From contig JAJTUQ010000001.1 in assembly GCA_021399445.1 (NCBI GenBank), positions 5,518,001 through 5,582,000 of the forward strand: a DNA stretch of 64,000 nucleotides. Reading direction: 5' to 3'. The notes under the pieces were generated by a model. The model saw only the letters and a program-made list of their open reading frames with translations. It was not told the DNA's origin and searched no databases. This DNA comes from Xylogone sp. PMI_703. Taxonomy: Eukaryota > Ascomycota > Leotiomycetes. The translations under genes and the position numbers were made by a program. Of this stretch, positions 33,401-45,455 are shown one piece after another (the stretch's first letter is position 1; each line of letters starts with the position of its first letter).

Positions 33401-36400
33401 TCTGAGGGTCTGGGGTGATCATGACGACTGCGCAATCGATGCGATTACACACATTATTGTACTGTACTGCGCTCGCCCTTTCGACATCAACGCTGTACCA
33501 GGCCTGCAAGCGTACACCGGTAGTAGTGGATGGGGAAGCAGCGAGGAGGTCAACGACGCCTCCGATCGATCTGCACGGCCTGCTCCTGCTCATCTGCAGT
33601 GCTGCTCTTTTGCTTCTCTGCACTCTGCACGGGGCTGCGCGCAATCAGAGCGATGGGGATTTGTGTCATCTCCATCTACAACCGCATCGAGGCCGTCGCC
33701 GTAGGACATCTACCACAGTACCAGAGGCAAGTCATTGCGGAACCGTCCCAGTACCGCACCGGGCTCTACCGTCTGTGGTACGGTGCCGCAACTCCAGAGC
33801 GGTAATTGCTGCACAGGGCCAGCCATTGTGTCGAAGAGCATCGTTACCTTTTGCTGAGCCTCCGAACTCTCCTGGCATGCGAATAGGTACTGTACATACG
33901 GTACCTTTACGAGGCCCACCAAAAGAGTTACCTGACTCTTGGGAACGCCACCATCCCAGGATCTTGCAGAGTGAGCATCGGCACTCTCAGCCGTCGTGCT
34001 ACAATCGCCCGCCTTGCCTTCTGCCTTGCCGGGTTCTTCTCTGGCTGCTGTTTGCCTCACTTTTTTCTGAACCTCTTTTCTGGATTCTCGGGTTCCTGGG
34101 TTGTTTGGTGCTCGTCGCCAGAAAGCACCGACAGGAGGAGTGCTCCTGTTTGGTTCAATCCGCCCACTGCTCTCCCCGCCATTACATCTACACCGTCACA
34201 CACGCACTAATAAAACACCGCTCGCCGCGCTCATCACGGATCAACCCATCTGACCCCAGCGCGGCCGCACCGCCATGGATTTCATGAAGGAAGCAGAAAT
34301 GTGCAAGACAGATTGAAGACCCCAGGCGGATGAGTTTGGGGCGCGCGGTATCCCGGCGTCAGACCGCATACTGACTGGTTGCGCACTTGCTCTGGTCCGC
34401 CGTCGAGGAACTACCCGTAGGAGGCTTCGCTATCAAAGGTGGAATACAGTCACCTGGCAAAGCCTTGGGCAAGAAGAAGAAAACGGGAGGAGCCAGCAGC
34501 CTGGCAGCCTCACCCACGTTGTCGCGCACTTCGGCCCCCTGTCCAAGCAGCGCCATGGCAGAAGTGCTGTGGTATTATGCTGCTGCTGGAGGAAGTTGTG
34601 GTGCGTGGTGGGTGCCCAGTAGTGTTGACTTGGATGTCGACCACCGACTCAGCGTCGCAAAACCTCCGGGAGGCCAGGGTAGACAGGACGGAACTGAGCC
34701 TATCCCGTCGACGTATTCCTCTCCTTCTACCCCTCCGAGAACTGTTGCGCGACAACCGCACCTACCGTGCAGTACTGCGCAGGTTGATAATGCATGAAGC
34801 AATAGCGAGGATGATCATATAATAATACCAGCGAGGATAGTGGCCTAATAACAGCGGTGGTGATGGGATCAGCTTCTAAAAAGAGAAGAAGGGAAATTAG
34901 AGGATTACAAAGATTCCAGAAGGAAGCACGGTACAGTTGAAATGATTTCCTCTCAGAGAAGCGGGCGCCCCGCTACGTCGTTCTACCCCAAATAATGCTG
35001 CGTGGTACTGCAATGTGCCAGTACTGCGAAAGTCCCCCTGTCCCTGGAGGAGAGTTGCTTGCCATGATGGAGTGCCGTGTCAACCTTCCTCGAGCTCCAA
35101 CTTCTTCTGGCTGCTGACCCAATCAACCGGCTGGTGCTCGGCCAAACCCCAATTGTGATTTGCCTGAGCTCAGATCGCACGTTAACAAAGTACCTGGTAC
35201 CCGGGCCTCATTGAGGGTACCGCACAGTACGGGTGCAGCGGCAGTACCGTACGGTAGTACAGTACAACGGTTCTTCGAGCCAGTCCCGCACAGTTGCAAT
35301 GCGGTAGAGCCCAGAGTCCAGAACAGACATGAGCAGCAGGTGCAAGCAGTACCAGTACCGTACTGGTACAGCAGGGTGGTAACTTTTGGGGGTGATTGTC
35401 TCCTGTAACTGGTACCAACGTACCGCAGCGTACCGCAGCAAGGCCGCTCGGTACAGGTACTCCGGAGTCCCCACCGTCACAGTAGGGGCGCTCCACCGGA
35501 CGGTCAATCCAGCACAGAGCAAGTATAGTACGGATGTAATACAGCACTGTAATACGATAATCTCTGGACCTCAGCGCCCATCGGTCCCAGGTACCCAGAA
35601 CCCAGAAATCGGGAGCAAACTGGTCTCGCAGCAGCAACCGTTGCGTTCGCCCTCTCTGACGCTCCAGCGTAAGCAAGCAATCTCCAAAGCAGGCAAGCCA
35701 GGCAAGCAAGGAACGCAAGTACCGGAGCAAGCAGCAAAGCCCAGCCAGCAAGAGCCGGACGAGCAGCCACCTCGGGTCGCTCGCTGCCACTGACTTCCGG
35801 GTTGATGCGCGCACGGGGCGTGGCGGGCGCTGCGAGCGCTATTGAGACACCGGCGCGACTAGGTGCCCACCTCCCTCAGCGACCACGCACCCCCTAGCTC
35901 CCTAGCTTCCCTCGTGGTCCCGCCTTTTGGTCTGCGCGCGCTGCTTCTGGAGCTCCACGGACCCTGACTCTCTCGCTGCTCGCTGCCGGCCCGCTACGTT
36001 ATCTCGAAAAGTCCCCTCCTCCAAAGGTCCCTCCTGCACCACCACCACCACCCAGCAGATACTGCAAAACCCTCAATCCCAAACAGTCCGCCACCAACGC
36101 GCGGTGTTTGAGCCGTTTCTTCCTTCTCTGTGGCTAACTCCTCGCCATATCGAGCTTACTGCCTTCACCTTTTGGGATTCGCCGGCCCTGCGGCGCGTGA
36201 GCTTGCCTGGATTGACCAGGGACGACAGAGCCACCTCGACTCGACTCGACTCCGTGGACCCAGGTTGTGGTACCGTACCGATCTTAGCAAGCAGGAGCAA
36301 GCAAGCAAGCATTATTGCACGGAGGTACCAGTACGGTAGTGTCCAGAGGGACAGCTGCCCACCCCTCCCCTCAGAACCTTCATAGCCGGCCGGTCTCACA
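33401..36400. other. GC-rich, GTAC-rich intergenic island
   Basis: This stretch has many overlapping open frames on both strands, as expected of GC-rich non-coding DNA, and none resembles a known protein. It is dense in GTAC and GGTACC, most strongly at 35189-35460, where I count 17 GTAC tetramers in about 270 bases. AAGC-type short repeats occur at 35670-35760 and 36289-36310. It lies upstream of the Zn2Cys6 regulator and may be a long promoter or leader, or a remnant of a mobile element. Confidence 0.5.
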
Positions 36401-37030
36401 CCGTCTCGATCCGCCCTCTGGCTCTGGCTCTAGAGATTTGGGCTTGTCCGCATTGGGCACTTCGAGCGAGCTTCACCTCTTGCTCTTTCCCTCAAACTTA
36501 CCTTACCCCAGAGCTAACCACGTTGTGTGCACGCCTTCCCCTTCCTTCCTTTTTGCCTCCCCCTTCCTGAGTGCCGAAGGGAGTCGATCGCCCAGCTGAA
36601 ATTGCGTCGCACCTTTGCCAACCAGCGGCGGCGACCTGTTTATTTTTCCAGAACATAGCAGGTATTACGGGTACTTTTTCTGCTGGCCTGGGGCTTGGAC
36701 CGCGCTTACCCTCGAGAGCTCCGTCGTTTGTGTCGTGACCAGGGCGGCACTTGAGTCTTCTTGCGCCGAACTACTGAGGAAAAATAAGGAAGACGGACAA
36801 GCTAGTTTCAAACAGAAAGGACAACTGTAACTGTATCTGGCAATATCTGGTAAGAAACCGCTCTAGTTGGGCATTATTATCCAGGGAAGAAAAATAGCAA
36901 GCAGGCCAGCAGCTACACCTCTGTGCGCCACACATGCTTGCTTCCCTCTTACTCCAGCCAACACACGCCTACTCCATCTCTCTTCTCACATACACACGCT
37001 ACATGACGACCTGACCTCACCATTCTTTTC

Positions 37031-37055
37031 TCACTCACTCACTCACACACACACT
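37031..37055. repeat. CACT/CA microsatellite in the regulator's leader or promoter
   Basis: Tandem TCAC units run into a CA repeat, about 440 nt upstream of the Zn2Cys6 ATG. The surrounding 36900-37490 is CT- and CA-rich, usual for fungal 5' UTRs. Confidence 0.7.
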
Positions 37056-37493
37056 CTTTCTCACGCACAAGCACTACGCACCTACTCGCGCAGACACACG
37101 AGCCCCCAGGGCATGCCCGCCCTCCTCGTCCCTGCTCGAGGCAATTGCTGATCGTCTAGATAGTCCCTTCACAGGACCCGTTCCTTCTTCTGCCCTTCTT
37201 ATTCCCTCACTTACGATCGCATACTACCGTACCGAGCCCACATCCGTCCGTACCCAACTCGCCCAGAGCTTCGATTACGTTTGGCGCACTGCGGTTCGGT
37301 CATCTCTGCCCAATGCCTTGATGATCCTGACTCCTAGCAGCTGTCCTGACGCACCTTCTCTCTCCCCGACCTTAGCTTCCGCCTTCGCCCCCCGTGGTGT
37401 CCGAAAGCCCTAGCCGTAGCTGTTGAAGAGCCCACCACATGGCATCGTCAGACGCAGCTTCTTAAGTAAACCTCCTGCTCTCCTCAATTCATC

Positions 37494-40400
37494 ATGATGG
37501 ACATGGGACCGGATCAGAAGCGGCCGAGGATCTCAGGGTCGTGGTCAAACTCGCATCGAGAGCTTCCTCCGCCGCCGCACCCTGCTCAGAACCAGCAGTC
37601 GCCGTACCCAAACAACACTCCCTTCACTCGACCGGACCATCAGCCGTCACCGCATCACCACGACGGTCTTCGACGAGACGTCGACTATCACCATAATCCA
37701 CCGCAGCCGCCGCATGCAGGAACACATGCGTACCATACTCATGCACCTCCACCGCCGATGCCATATGCTGGTGCTAGGGATCCAATCGTGAAGAGAGATC
37801 CTTCTGATGAACCTCAGCCTCAGCATCAGAGACCACGCTCAACAGGCAATGGCCCCGATCACTCCGTCCACACACCGCACCCCGCAGACGACCACTCCAG
37901 GCAATACTTCCCTCCTAGATACGACAATCCTCAGCCCGTAGGCGGTGCTGGTGTGCCATATCGCGGTCCTTCTTTCCCTCCACCAAGTCCGATGGCGACT
38001 ACACAACCCTACGAGCATGCTATGTATGGCGCGCCGGTTCCTGCTCCTATGCGTGATCCGGTCTATCAGACCCAGACGTATTCACCTACCGTTCAGCCGC
38101 CGAAGAGGAAACCCACAAGAGCCGCCCAGGCGTGTGATAGCTGTCGAACTTTGAAGGCAAAATGTGATGAGCAAAGGCCGTGTAGTAGTTGCAAGGAGAA
38201 AAACACCCAGTGTGTGTACCGAGATCCTCCACCCAAACAGTATGTGGACCACTACCCGAACACTCTCTTTACAAAGTCAAAGGGGAAATCCTTTCTCAAA
38301 AATATTATGGCAAATACTGACGCTTTGATTTTATAGGCAGGATAAAACGACAAGCGATATCTTGGAGGGTTTAATGCGCATAGAAAAAACGATGGGTACC
38401 TTGTATAGCAAAATTAGCAGAGTTGAAAAGGCGTTGATAGCAAACGTGCCACAGGCTGAGGCAGCTCTTAAAGAGGAGCCTCAGGAAGGTGCCTTGGATG
38501 AGGTTGTGGTGCCTACAGCACCTATTGCTGAGTACGCCCCGAGACCCTCCATTAGTTCCGATACGCAGATACCTCTAGCGAGCGCTTCGCCTTATTCTGT
38601 GACAACAGCACAACCACAAAGGCTATTGGAGAGGACAGAGCCGGAGGAGGAAACCGAGGATGAGGAAGATGGCGGAGACCCAATACCTCCAGGACAGCCC
38701 TCAATCCCGGTGAACCACACAACTGGAGCTGCACGATTATTGCTGGTAGCGCCTATTGCTGAGATGGCCAAAGATGTCATCAGAACCGAAAAAATCAAAA
38801 ATGAAAAATATCCCATGATACAGGAAGAGAGGCGTGGGTTGATCAGACTCTTTGGCAAGGGTGAGGGGCTTGATCTGGCTCAGGGTTATGATAAGGACCC
38901 TCTGAACGATCATGGATCCGATACTACCCCCAGTGACAGCCACTCCGAAGTCTCATCTCCAGCTGGTGAAGAATGGGGACAATTGGGTGGGCTAACTCCT
39001 CCCGGTTCTGGCGGAGTGATCGAAGTTCGACGTGGTGGTATTAGCCAAGATGGCATGCCCCCTTTAGATCGAGAGACGGTGTTGGATTTGGTTAAGAGTT
39101 ACATGGAGAACATGAATATCATGCATCCCATCCTCATACCACGACGAGTAGATGCCTTGGTAGAGAGCTTTTTGAAGTCCATTCCAGAGTCGCAACCGAA
39201 GCACAAGAGTGTGTCCGCGCTGTTCGCGGCTAATCCGGACAGTCCTGGGCAGAAGCGAAAGAGATCCCCAGGTTTAGGAGAACAATTCGAGGGAGGCATT
39301 AAAGTATCGGATTATAAGCCTGGCCATCCTTTCCGGTCTATCAGCACAGCACTGGTACTCTTAATTTTGGCACTAGGTAAGATCTGTCGTCATACTTCTC
39401 GAATCCCGGACGTCGTTCCGGATAGGGAACATGATGCATACAGCTCTCCACACGCGAGGAACGGCCACGTTTCTTCATCGCTGCAGAGCTCTCCCATTAT
39501 GTCGACGGCTTCTTCAGGCTTGCCTTCTCCACAGGACGGCGGCGAGAGGCTGTATCCGCGGAGTCGGCCCAGCTCAGTAGAACCTTACGCACGAACGCCC
39601 TTGGAAGGAGTATCTGGTTATCCGCAGAGAACCTCCTCTAAATTAAAAAATTTGGATGTGATTCCGGGATTGGCATATTTTGCCTTGGCTACAGATATCA
39701 TTGGTAACCAGATTGGAGGCAATAGCCTGCAGCATGTACATGTCAATATTTTGGCGGGTCTGTACCATGGCCAGTTGGCAAGAGTGCTAGAGAGCCATGC
39801 CTACATTCACCAGGCATGCCGTAGTCTACAGGTTATTTTGCGGCCGAAGTTGGAACGGTTCCGACGGCTGAAGCAGTCTATGCATGCTGTGCCTGTCAAG
39901 GATAACCCTCTAATCTTTGCATTCTGGACGTGTTTACAGCTGGAGAGGTGTGTGATTTTATTATTCCGTGCGATAGGGGGGGTTTTTTTACTAATGATTA
40001 CCAGTGATATTGTCGCTGAGCTGCCCTGTCCTCACTCTGGTATTCTTACATTCGAAGATGATATGCCAGGTCCAAATCTGCAAGCTGCAGCAAACATCGA
40101 CCAGATTCACCCACGTGTTCTAGAAAGCTACGCTGCACAGCTCTTCTTAAGGAAGCATCTGAATCAACTGCATAATATGTTCTATAAGCCGGATGATGGT
40201 ACATTAAAATAATTTCTGACGATGGTTTAAGATTCAAAGGCTAATGATGCATGTATCCAGGTTCTCAATTTCCATTGGTGTTCTCGGGCAACAACAGAAC
40301 CCACTTCCCCACAATCCAAGCGGTAGAGGAGAGCTTGAAGAGCATGAACGTGTATGCACCCAACATGGGTTGGAATGAGGAAGATCCGCCAGCAGACGAG

Positions 40401-41021
40401 ATTCTCGGCGCCCGACTAAGAGCCAAGTACTACGGTGCTCAGGTTATCACGTACAGAAATTTCCTGTTAAAGATCCTAGAGCACTCGGCAGCGAAAAAGA
40501 ACTCCGTTCCATCTCAGCAGGTGTCAAGCGATTTCAAGCACGGCATCGTAGTGCCCAAGATCTCTACGGATGAGATTCCGGCTCAAGTGCTGGAGTACGC
40601 GAAGAGTTGTATTCAGGCACTCGTCAAAAGTACAACTGCTTTTCATGGCTTGCCACAGGATAAGAGATTAATTGTGACCAATGTGTGGGGAACAGCGCAT
40701 GCGTATGTATCTGTTTTTCTTGGCGATTTTTTAAGCAGTACTAACTAGTGATTGTGCAGGCAATGGGGTAATATGTTGACCCTTCAAGCTGTCTACTGCG
40801 ATCCTATCCTAAAAGAGTTCATCGACCCCAAGCTCCTGGCTTCCCTTCTTCGCAAAACGATCCGCTTCCTGAGACAAGTTGCGCAGCCTTCGTCGGCGCT
40901 CTGGACCGATATTAAGATCCTTGAGCATACTGGTATAAAGAACGGTCTTCTGTCACCCAAAGGAACCGACGAAAGCATGACGAGCAGTTTCAGCGGCGAC
41001 GTGCCAATGGCCGAGCACTAA
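37494..41021 (+). CDS. Zn(II)2Cys6 fungal-specific transcription factor
   Basis: Five exons (37494-38239, 38337-39947, 40005-40198, 40261-40702, 40760-41021) give 1084 residues. Residues 1-200 are Pro/His/Gln-rich and disordered. The zinc cluster has cysteines at 214, 217, 224, 230, 233 and 240 (spacing C2C6C5C2C6C), preceded by KRKPTRAAQ. A coiled-coil-like linker (LEGLMRIEKTMGTLYSKISR) follows the first join. The fungal-specific middle homology region begins near YMENMNIMHPILIPRRVDAL. It is expected to bind DNA as a dimer in the nucleus; targets are unknown. The second intron (39948-40004) is 57 nt and stop-free, so retention would insert 19 hydrophobic residues. The gene-free region upstream is unusually long. 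Confidence 0.9.
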
Positions 41022-42602
41022 GAATGTTCACGCAGTTCCAAACCTGTATATCTCTAAACTGGGACTTGGTTAAGCGGCTTAAGCCGTTTAACCGGAGCTT
41101 TTATTTCACGGGCGGTGTTCTTTTCAGCGGATTTTCCAAAATTTTATATCTATAAAAGGGTCAAGGGACAAATGCATGCATTTACATATATATACACATA
41201 ACGTTGCGCACGCGCACATCGGACACGCATACACACATACCAAGGAACAAGCATTCTAATGTATCCTTCAAGACATATCTCTTAATCTAATGGTCGAGCC
41301 AAGTTGGAGGTGGAGATTTTATAGTGGATGACAAACTTCTTCTGGAAAGAATCAGAAGAAACGAAGAGACGAGACGAGATTGAAATGGCAGTAGCAGCAA
41401 GCTGATGATCAGATACGTGGACGACGAAGCGGTGGAGGAGGCAGAGTAGAGCAGAAATCTTTTTGCATTATGTGTTTTCTTATTGGTGTTTTAACGCATT
41501 CATTATGTTTGGTTTGGCTGGCTATCTTATTTTACCATCTTGTGGTGTTGTTGGCTGTAAGATCGAGCTCTTGAGGGGGAGGACATATTATATATAGGCG
41601 GTTTGATAGTGGACAGGCAGCGGTGGAACTTGTGGGTTGGATTTCAGAGGGGTTGGTGGATCTGATCTGACTTTTGTGACCGGGCAGGATTAAGTGAAAA
41701 GAAAAATAGGCACAACCATAACGGTGGCACGCAAAGGCAAACAAGACACAGACCCAAGGGCTCTTTCTCCTTTTTTTGGATTTTGGATATTTTTCTTGCT
41801 TGTGTTTCTTTCCTTCATTTGAGAAAGGTGGTGTGGCTTATGTTCTATGCATTTTAGCGACCGGCGCGGAGAGATACCTTTCTTTGTCTCCAACGATAAT
41901 TTCACAATATGTGTGCAAGCTCATCATCTTGTTTTAGGTCCTTTTATAATATGCATATATTTTTATTTGTGGAGTTTCATCTCTTGTGGTGCGATGCGGC
42001 TGTTGTGGCTGATGGGGATGGTGATGAACGGGTAGGATGAGGAAGTTTTCTCATACATCTCTCCTTCTCTTTCCTCTTCTTCATATCTCATTAGGGGCAA
42101 GTTATTTGCGTGACTCCTAGGTGTTATCCTTGGGGATTTTACCAATTTTATCCACTGGCTCCTGTTTTATCAGATCATCAGGGAATCTTCTAGGATCTTT
42201 GGGTCTGGGGTTTGGTCTTGATTTGTAGCACGGGCTTGCTGGAGTTAGATCTTTACTGTCTTTCTGTGGAGACCATTGAAACGCGCGAACGTCACACACA
42301 ATATATAGAGAAAGAAAGCAATATATACGTATCTATTATCATCAACAGAGTGTTAATCTTGTGTTTGCGTGATGTGACTGTTGTGGCTGTAAGCAATCTT
42401 CTATAGAATAAACCTGGGTAGGAGTTGGGATGCGAGGCAGTTGCCCGTGTAACGATGGATGCAGAGCTCCCTGGGAGCTCATTAGAGACCATAGGTTGTA
42501 TATATGGTAGACTTCCTTGTAGTTTTCAGGACAGTTTTCTATAGGCTCGACGGATAAACCAGAAGAAATGCGATTGCCAGTTAAACGAAAGCGCAGAGCC
42601 TG
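41022..42602. other. Intergenic stretch, no gene seen
   Basis: About 1.6 kb after the regulator. It starts with a short GGCTTAAGCC-centred inverted repeat near 41078-41091 (GCGGCTTAAGCCGTTTAACC), possibly part of the 3' end. The rest is AT/GT-rich with no credible coding frame. Confidence 0.5.
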
Positions 42603-42703
42603 CTCCCGGCTGACAGATTAATTGGCAAGGTGGTACATAAATCGCCACTAAATTTTGGCGAGCACAGAAGTACCACCATGCTAATTACTCTGTCCGCCGG
42701 GAG
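42603..42703. mobile_element. MITE-like inverted-repeat element, copy B
   Basis: The left arm CTCCCGGCTGACAGATTAAT continues to TTGGCAAGGTGGTAC. The right arm GTACCACCATGCTAATTACT continues to CTGTCCGCCGGGAG. The arms are near-perfect inverted repeats of about 35 bases. The interior (GTGGTACATAAATCGCCACT, then AAATTTTGGCGAGC) matches copy A at 19039-19073. It lies about 240 bp upstream of the ATG5 start codon. It has no coding capacity. Confidence 0.7.
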
Positions 42704-42840
42704 GCCTGTCCCTACGGATCCGGTACGTAGAGAAGCTGCCCCGCGAACCCCGCTTCGGCTCACAGCCTTGTCGGAATCGGCGCCAAATTATTCCCCGCCA
42801 ACATCGCCAACCGTTACACAGGCAGGGAAGAACAACCTCA

Positions 42841-42871
42841 GCCTTGCCTTGCCTCACCTCACCTCACCTCA
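42841..42871. repeat. CCTTG/CCTCA tandem repeat upstream of ATG5
   Basis: Two CCTTG units and three to four CCTCA units run in tandem about 70 nt before the ATG5 start codon. It probably lies in the 5' leader. Confidence 0.65.
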
Positions 42872-42939
42872 TCGCAACCTTCCTTCCCTCCCATCCACAT
42901 CCAAATAAACCTGCCCAGAAAACCAAAAGGGGGGTAAAA

Positions 42940-44016
42940 ATGACCCTCCAGTCCCAACTCTGGTCCTCCACCATCCCCCTCCACATCACGCACGCCTCCT
43001 CGCCGACGCCCTACCTGATCCTGGTCTCGCGGCTGTCCTACCTGCCGCTGCTGCTGCCGCGGCTGAACGCCTTCTTCGGCGGGTTTGGATCGAGTTTCTC
43101 GCACGAGGGCATCGCGCTGAAGAATCTGCCCGTGGGGCTGCTGTGCGATTTGTATCAGCCTGAGTTGCCGTGGCGGCTGGAGTTGGGGGATGGGCCGCTG
43201 TTTGATATCCATGATACGTTTATGAATAGTGTTAAGGAGGTTAGTCCACCTTCGTTATTAGTATATGTGTGCTTTTGTTTGGTTTAAATCCTTTTTTCTT
43301 TCTCTGTGAGTGAAAGAGGGTGGAAGGAGTGTGTGGGTAATGTGTCATTGAGTTACGGAGAGAGTGTACTTTATTACTTACTAATTTTGTTCTACCAGGC
43401 TGATTTCATTCGAAATGGGACTGCCAAAGCGATCATGTCCATGTCGAAGGAGCATTCTACACAGTTGTGGGATTCAGTGGTTGATAGTATGTTCCTTCTC
43501 TTCCCCTCCACATCGCCAGTACAGCCCATGTTATGGTATCCTTAATTTCCAATCTAACGACTCAAACTCAGATGATTATGCAACCTGGTTGAAGATAACG
43601 AATATGCTATTGAATTTACCCACCCCTTTAAAGCACGTCCCGCTTCGTGTTTATATCCCCTCCTCGCCGACATCTTCTTCGGACTTGGGCTCTATCAAGA
43701 TTGTGCAGATGTTGGTGCCGCCCGTGACTACGAAGCGTGAGTTTTATTGTTCCTTGACACAGTTTATTTCTTAATCATATATACATATGTGTATATGCCA
43801 GGCTAATATCTATCTTAAATAGGCGAGCCACAAACACTCGGTACAGCTCTAAATTCTATCCTCCCTTCGCTCTTCCCTAGCAGACGAGATCCCATCCACG
43901 CCGAACCGATCCTCCACGGTGCGCCGGTACCGTTTCGAGCGCCGTTGGAGGAGCTGATGAAGGATGCAGCTTATGCGGATGGATGGTTACATGTGTGCGT
44001 TAGCATGTTGAATTGA
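42940..44016 (+). CDS. ATG5: Autophagy protein Atg5
   Basis: Four exons (42940-43239, 43399-43486, 43572-43736, 43823-44016) give 248 residues. Family landmarks are [39 protein letters not shown], the first join [20 protein letters not shown], the second join [24 protein letters not shown] and the ending [20 protein letters not shown]. Atg5 is conjugated to Atg12 through a lysine; alignment suggests Lys110 in RNGTAK as the acceptor. The Atg12-Atg5-Atg16 complex then acts as E3-like factor for Atg8 lipidation on the forming autophagosome. The length is slightly short but complete, with two ubiquitin-like folds and the helical middle present. Confidence 0.95.
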
Positions 44017-45455
44017 ACTAGACTTCTTTTCCTTTCTTCTATCTTTCAAAAGTGGATATGATGTTGTGGTCGGTAGATTTGGATATAGAGCATCGGAGTT
44101 TTGGAGGCATTTTGGATACGCATTCTTTAGTTCATATAGCATGGGATAGATTTTACGTATGTTGAGCGACAGCGTCGGATGTTTCTGCCATAACGTTTAT
44201 ATGGAATTGATAGGTTACTGCTGGCAGCTCAATGCATACTTTATGGGACATTGACTGTGTATAGAGTGTAGTCGAATGAATAAATTATAATCTTGAGATT
44301 GTTTCTTTTCTATTACTGATCTTGGGCAGGACAATGTTATTTGGTTTCTGGCTTAGAGAGCAAGCTTGCCTCGCTTGCGAGCTCCCCCGATGTGTGTAAC
44401 TCCCGAGATCTCCAAGCAAACTAGTGATACAATTCCTCACCTGATCTCTTGAACTCCTCGAAATGAAAGCTACACTGCACACCTCAATTCTATCATTCTA
44501 CAATACAAACATTCCCATGATTCGAAAGCAAACCTCACTCAAGAAGCAGGCGTCGACTGCTTGAGAGAAGCAGAGTACGATTTTGCAGACAAACACGATG
44601 GTCAAACGTTGCATCCACCGAACCCATTCCCTTCTCCCATTTTCTCACCAACTGTACAAACTGTGGAGATAGCCAAGATCTGATCTGCAAGTCATGACGC
44701 AGCCACCCGCATTCAAAACTGAAACCTTCCGTCCCGCTCTCTGAGTTCAAGCTCGGCACAATTCTTAGGAAAGTACGTTCCACTCCGTTATATATCTCTA
44801 TTCTTACTCTTCTCCTCATGCAGTAATACTAGACACTTTTATAAATGTCTAGTATTTAATTAAGAACTAATTTCGCATGTATAACACGCCAGCTAGCAGT
44901 TGAAGGTTTGGCAGGTCTCAACCTGACAGGTGAACCTGCTGATTTGGCGGATCTCTGCATATAACTGCAACAGATGGATTGGCTGCCCGAGAGCTATTGC
45001 TTTTAGAGATCGCCCCTCAAGTTTCCTGTTAATCGCATTGATTCATCGTTTAAATCGCGATCGTCGTAAAGTGATCACAGAATTGACGTGATAGACTGGC
45101 TTCACCGGTCCCTTGCAGTCGGTGATGCACATGCGATGTGAAGTGTACATGTTGCATCTCGTCACTCTATTCTGTACTCTCTGCTACGACCAATCCACCT
45201 GGAATGATTATTTTTTGTCCTCTAGTGAGGTGTTTGTTCTAGCTGTCATTCTTGGCTGCTATGAGCTGTTGATTTCATTTTGGATTTATACTGTTGTTGC
45301 CATCCATCTTAGCAAATTCAGTTTGCTACTCTCGTTTTGCTTCATCGCAATACCTAATGTCGAGTGTGTGATTTCAAAAGTAGTTTCTTTTTTTCTATCT
45401 TCAAACCTGAAAGCATTTCATCTACGACGCGCAATTAACTACCAAGCAACTCAAG
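44017..45455. other. Intergenic stretch, no gene seen
   Basis: About 1.4 kb between ATG5 and the But2 gene. Minus-strand open frames (44285-44482, 44535-44819) and a plus frame starting 45113 overlap the promoter of the next gene and have no recognisable features. Confidence 0.55.

Noticed and set aside
33415..34287. Plus-strand 290-codon open frame
   Set aside because: It lies in GC-rich DNA with comparable open frames in several other frames, is rich in Arg/Pro/Ser/Cys, and has no domain; treated as non-coding.
35182..35814. Minus-strand 210-codon open frame in the GTAC island
   Set aside because: Its length is explained by GC-rich composition; the protein is Leu/Arg/Cys/Tyr-biased from the repeated GTAC and has no family resemblance.
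44285..44819. Minus-strand open frames after ATG5
   Set aside because: Two short unrelated frames without domains or splice sites linking them.
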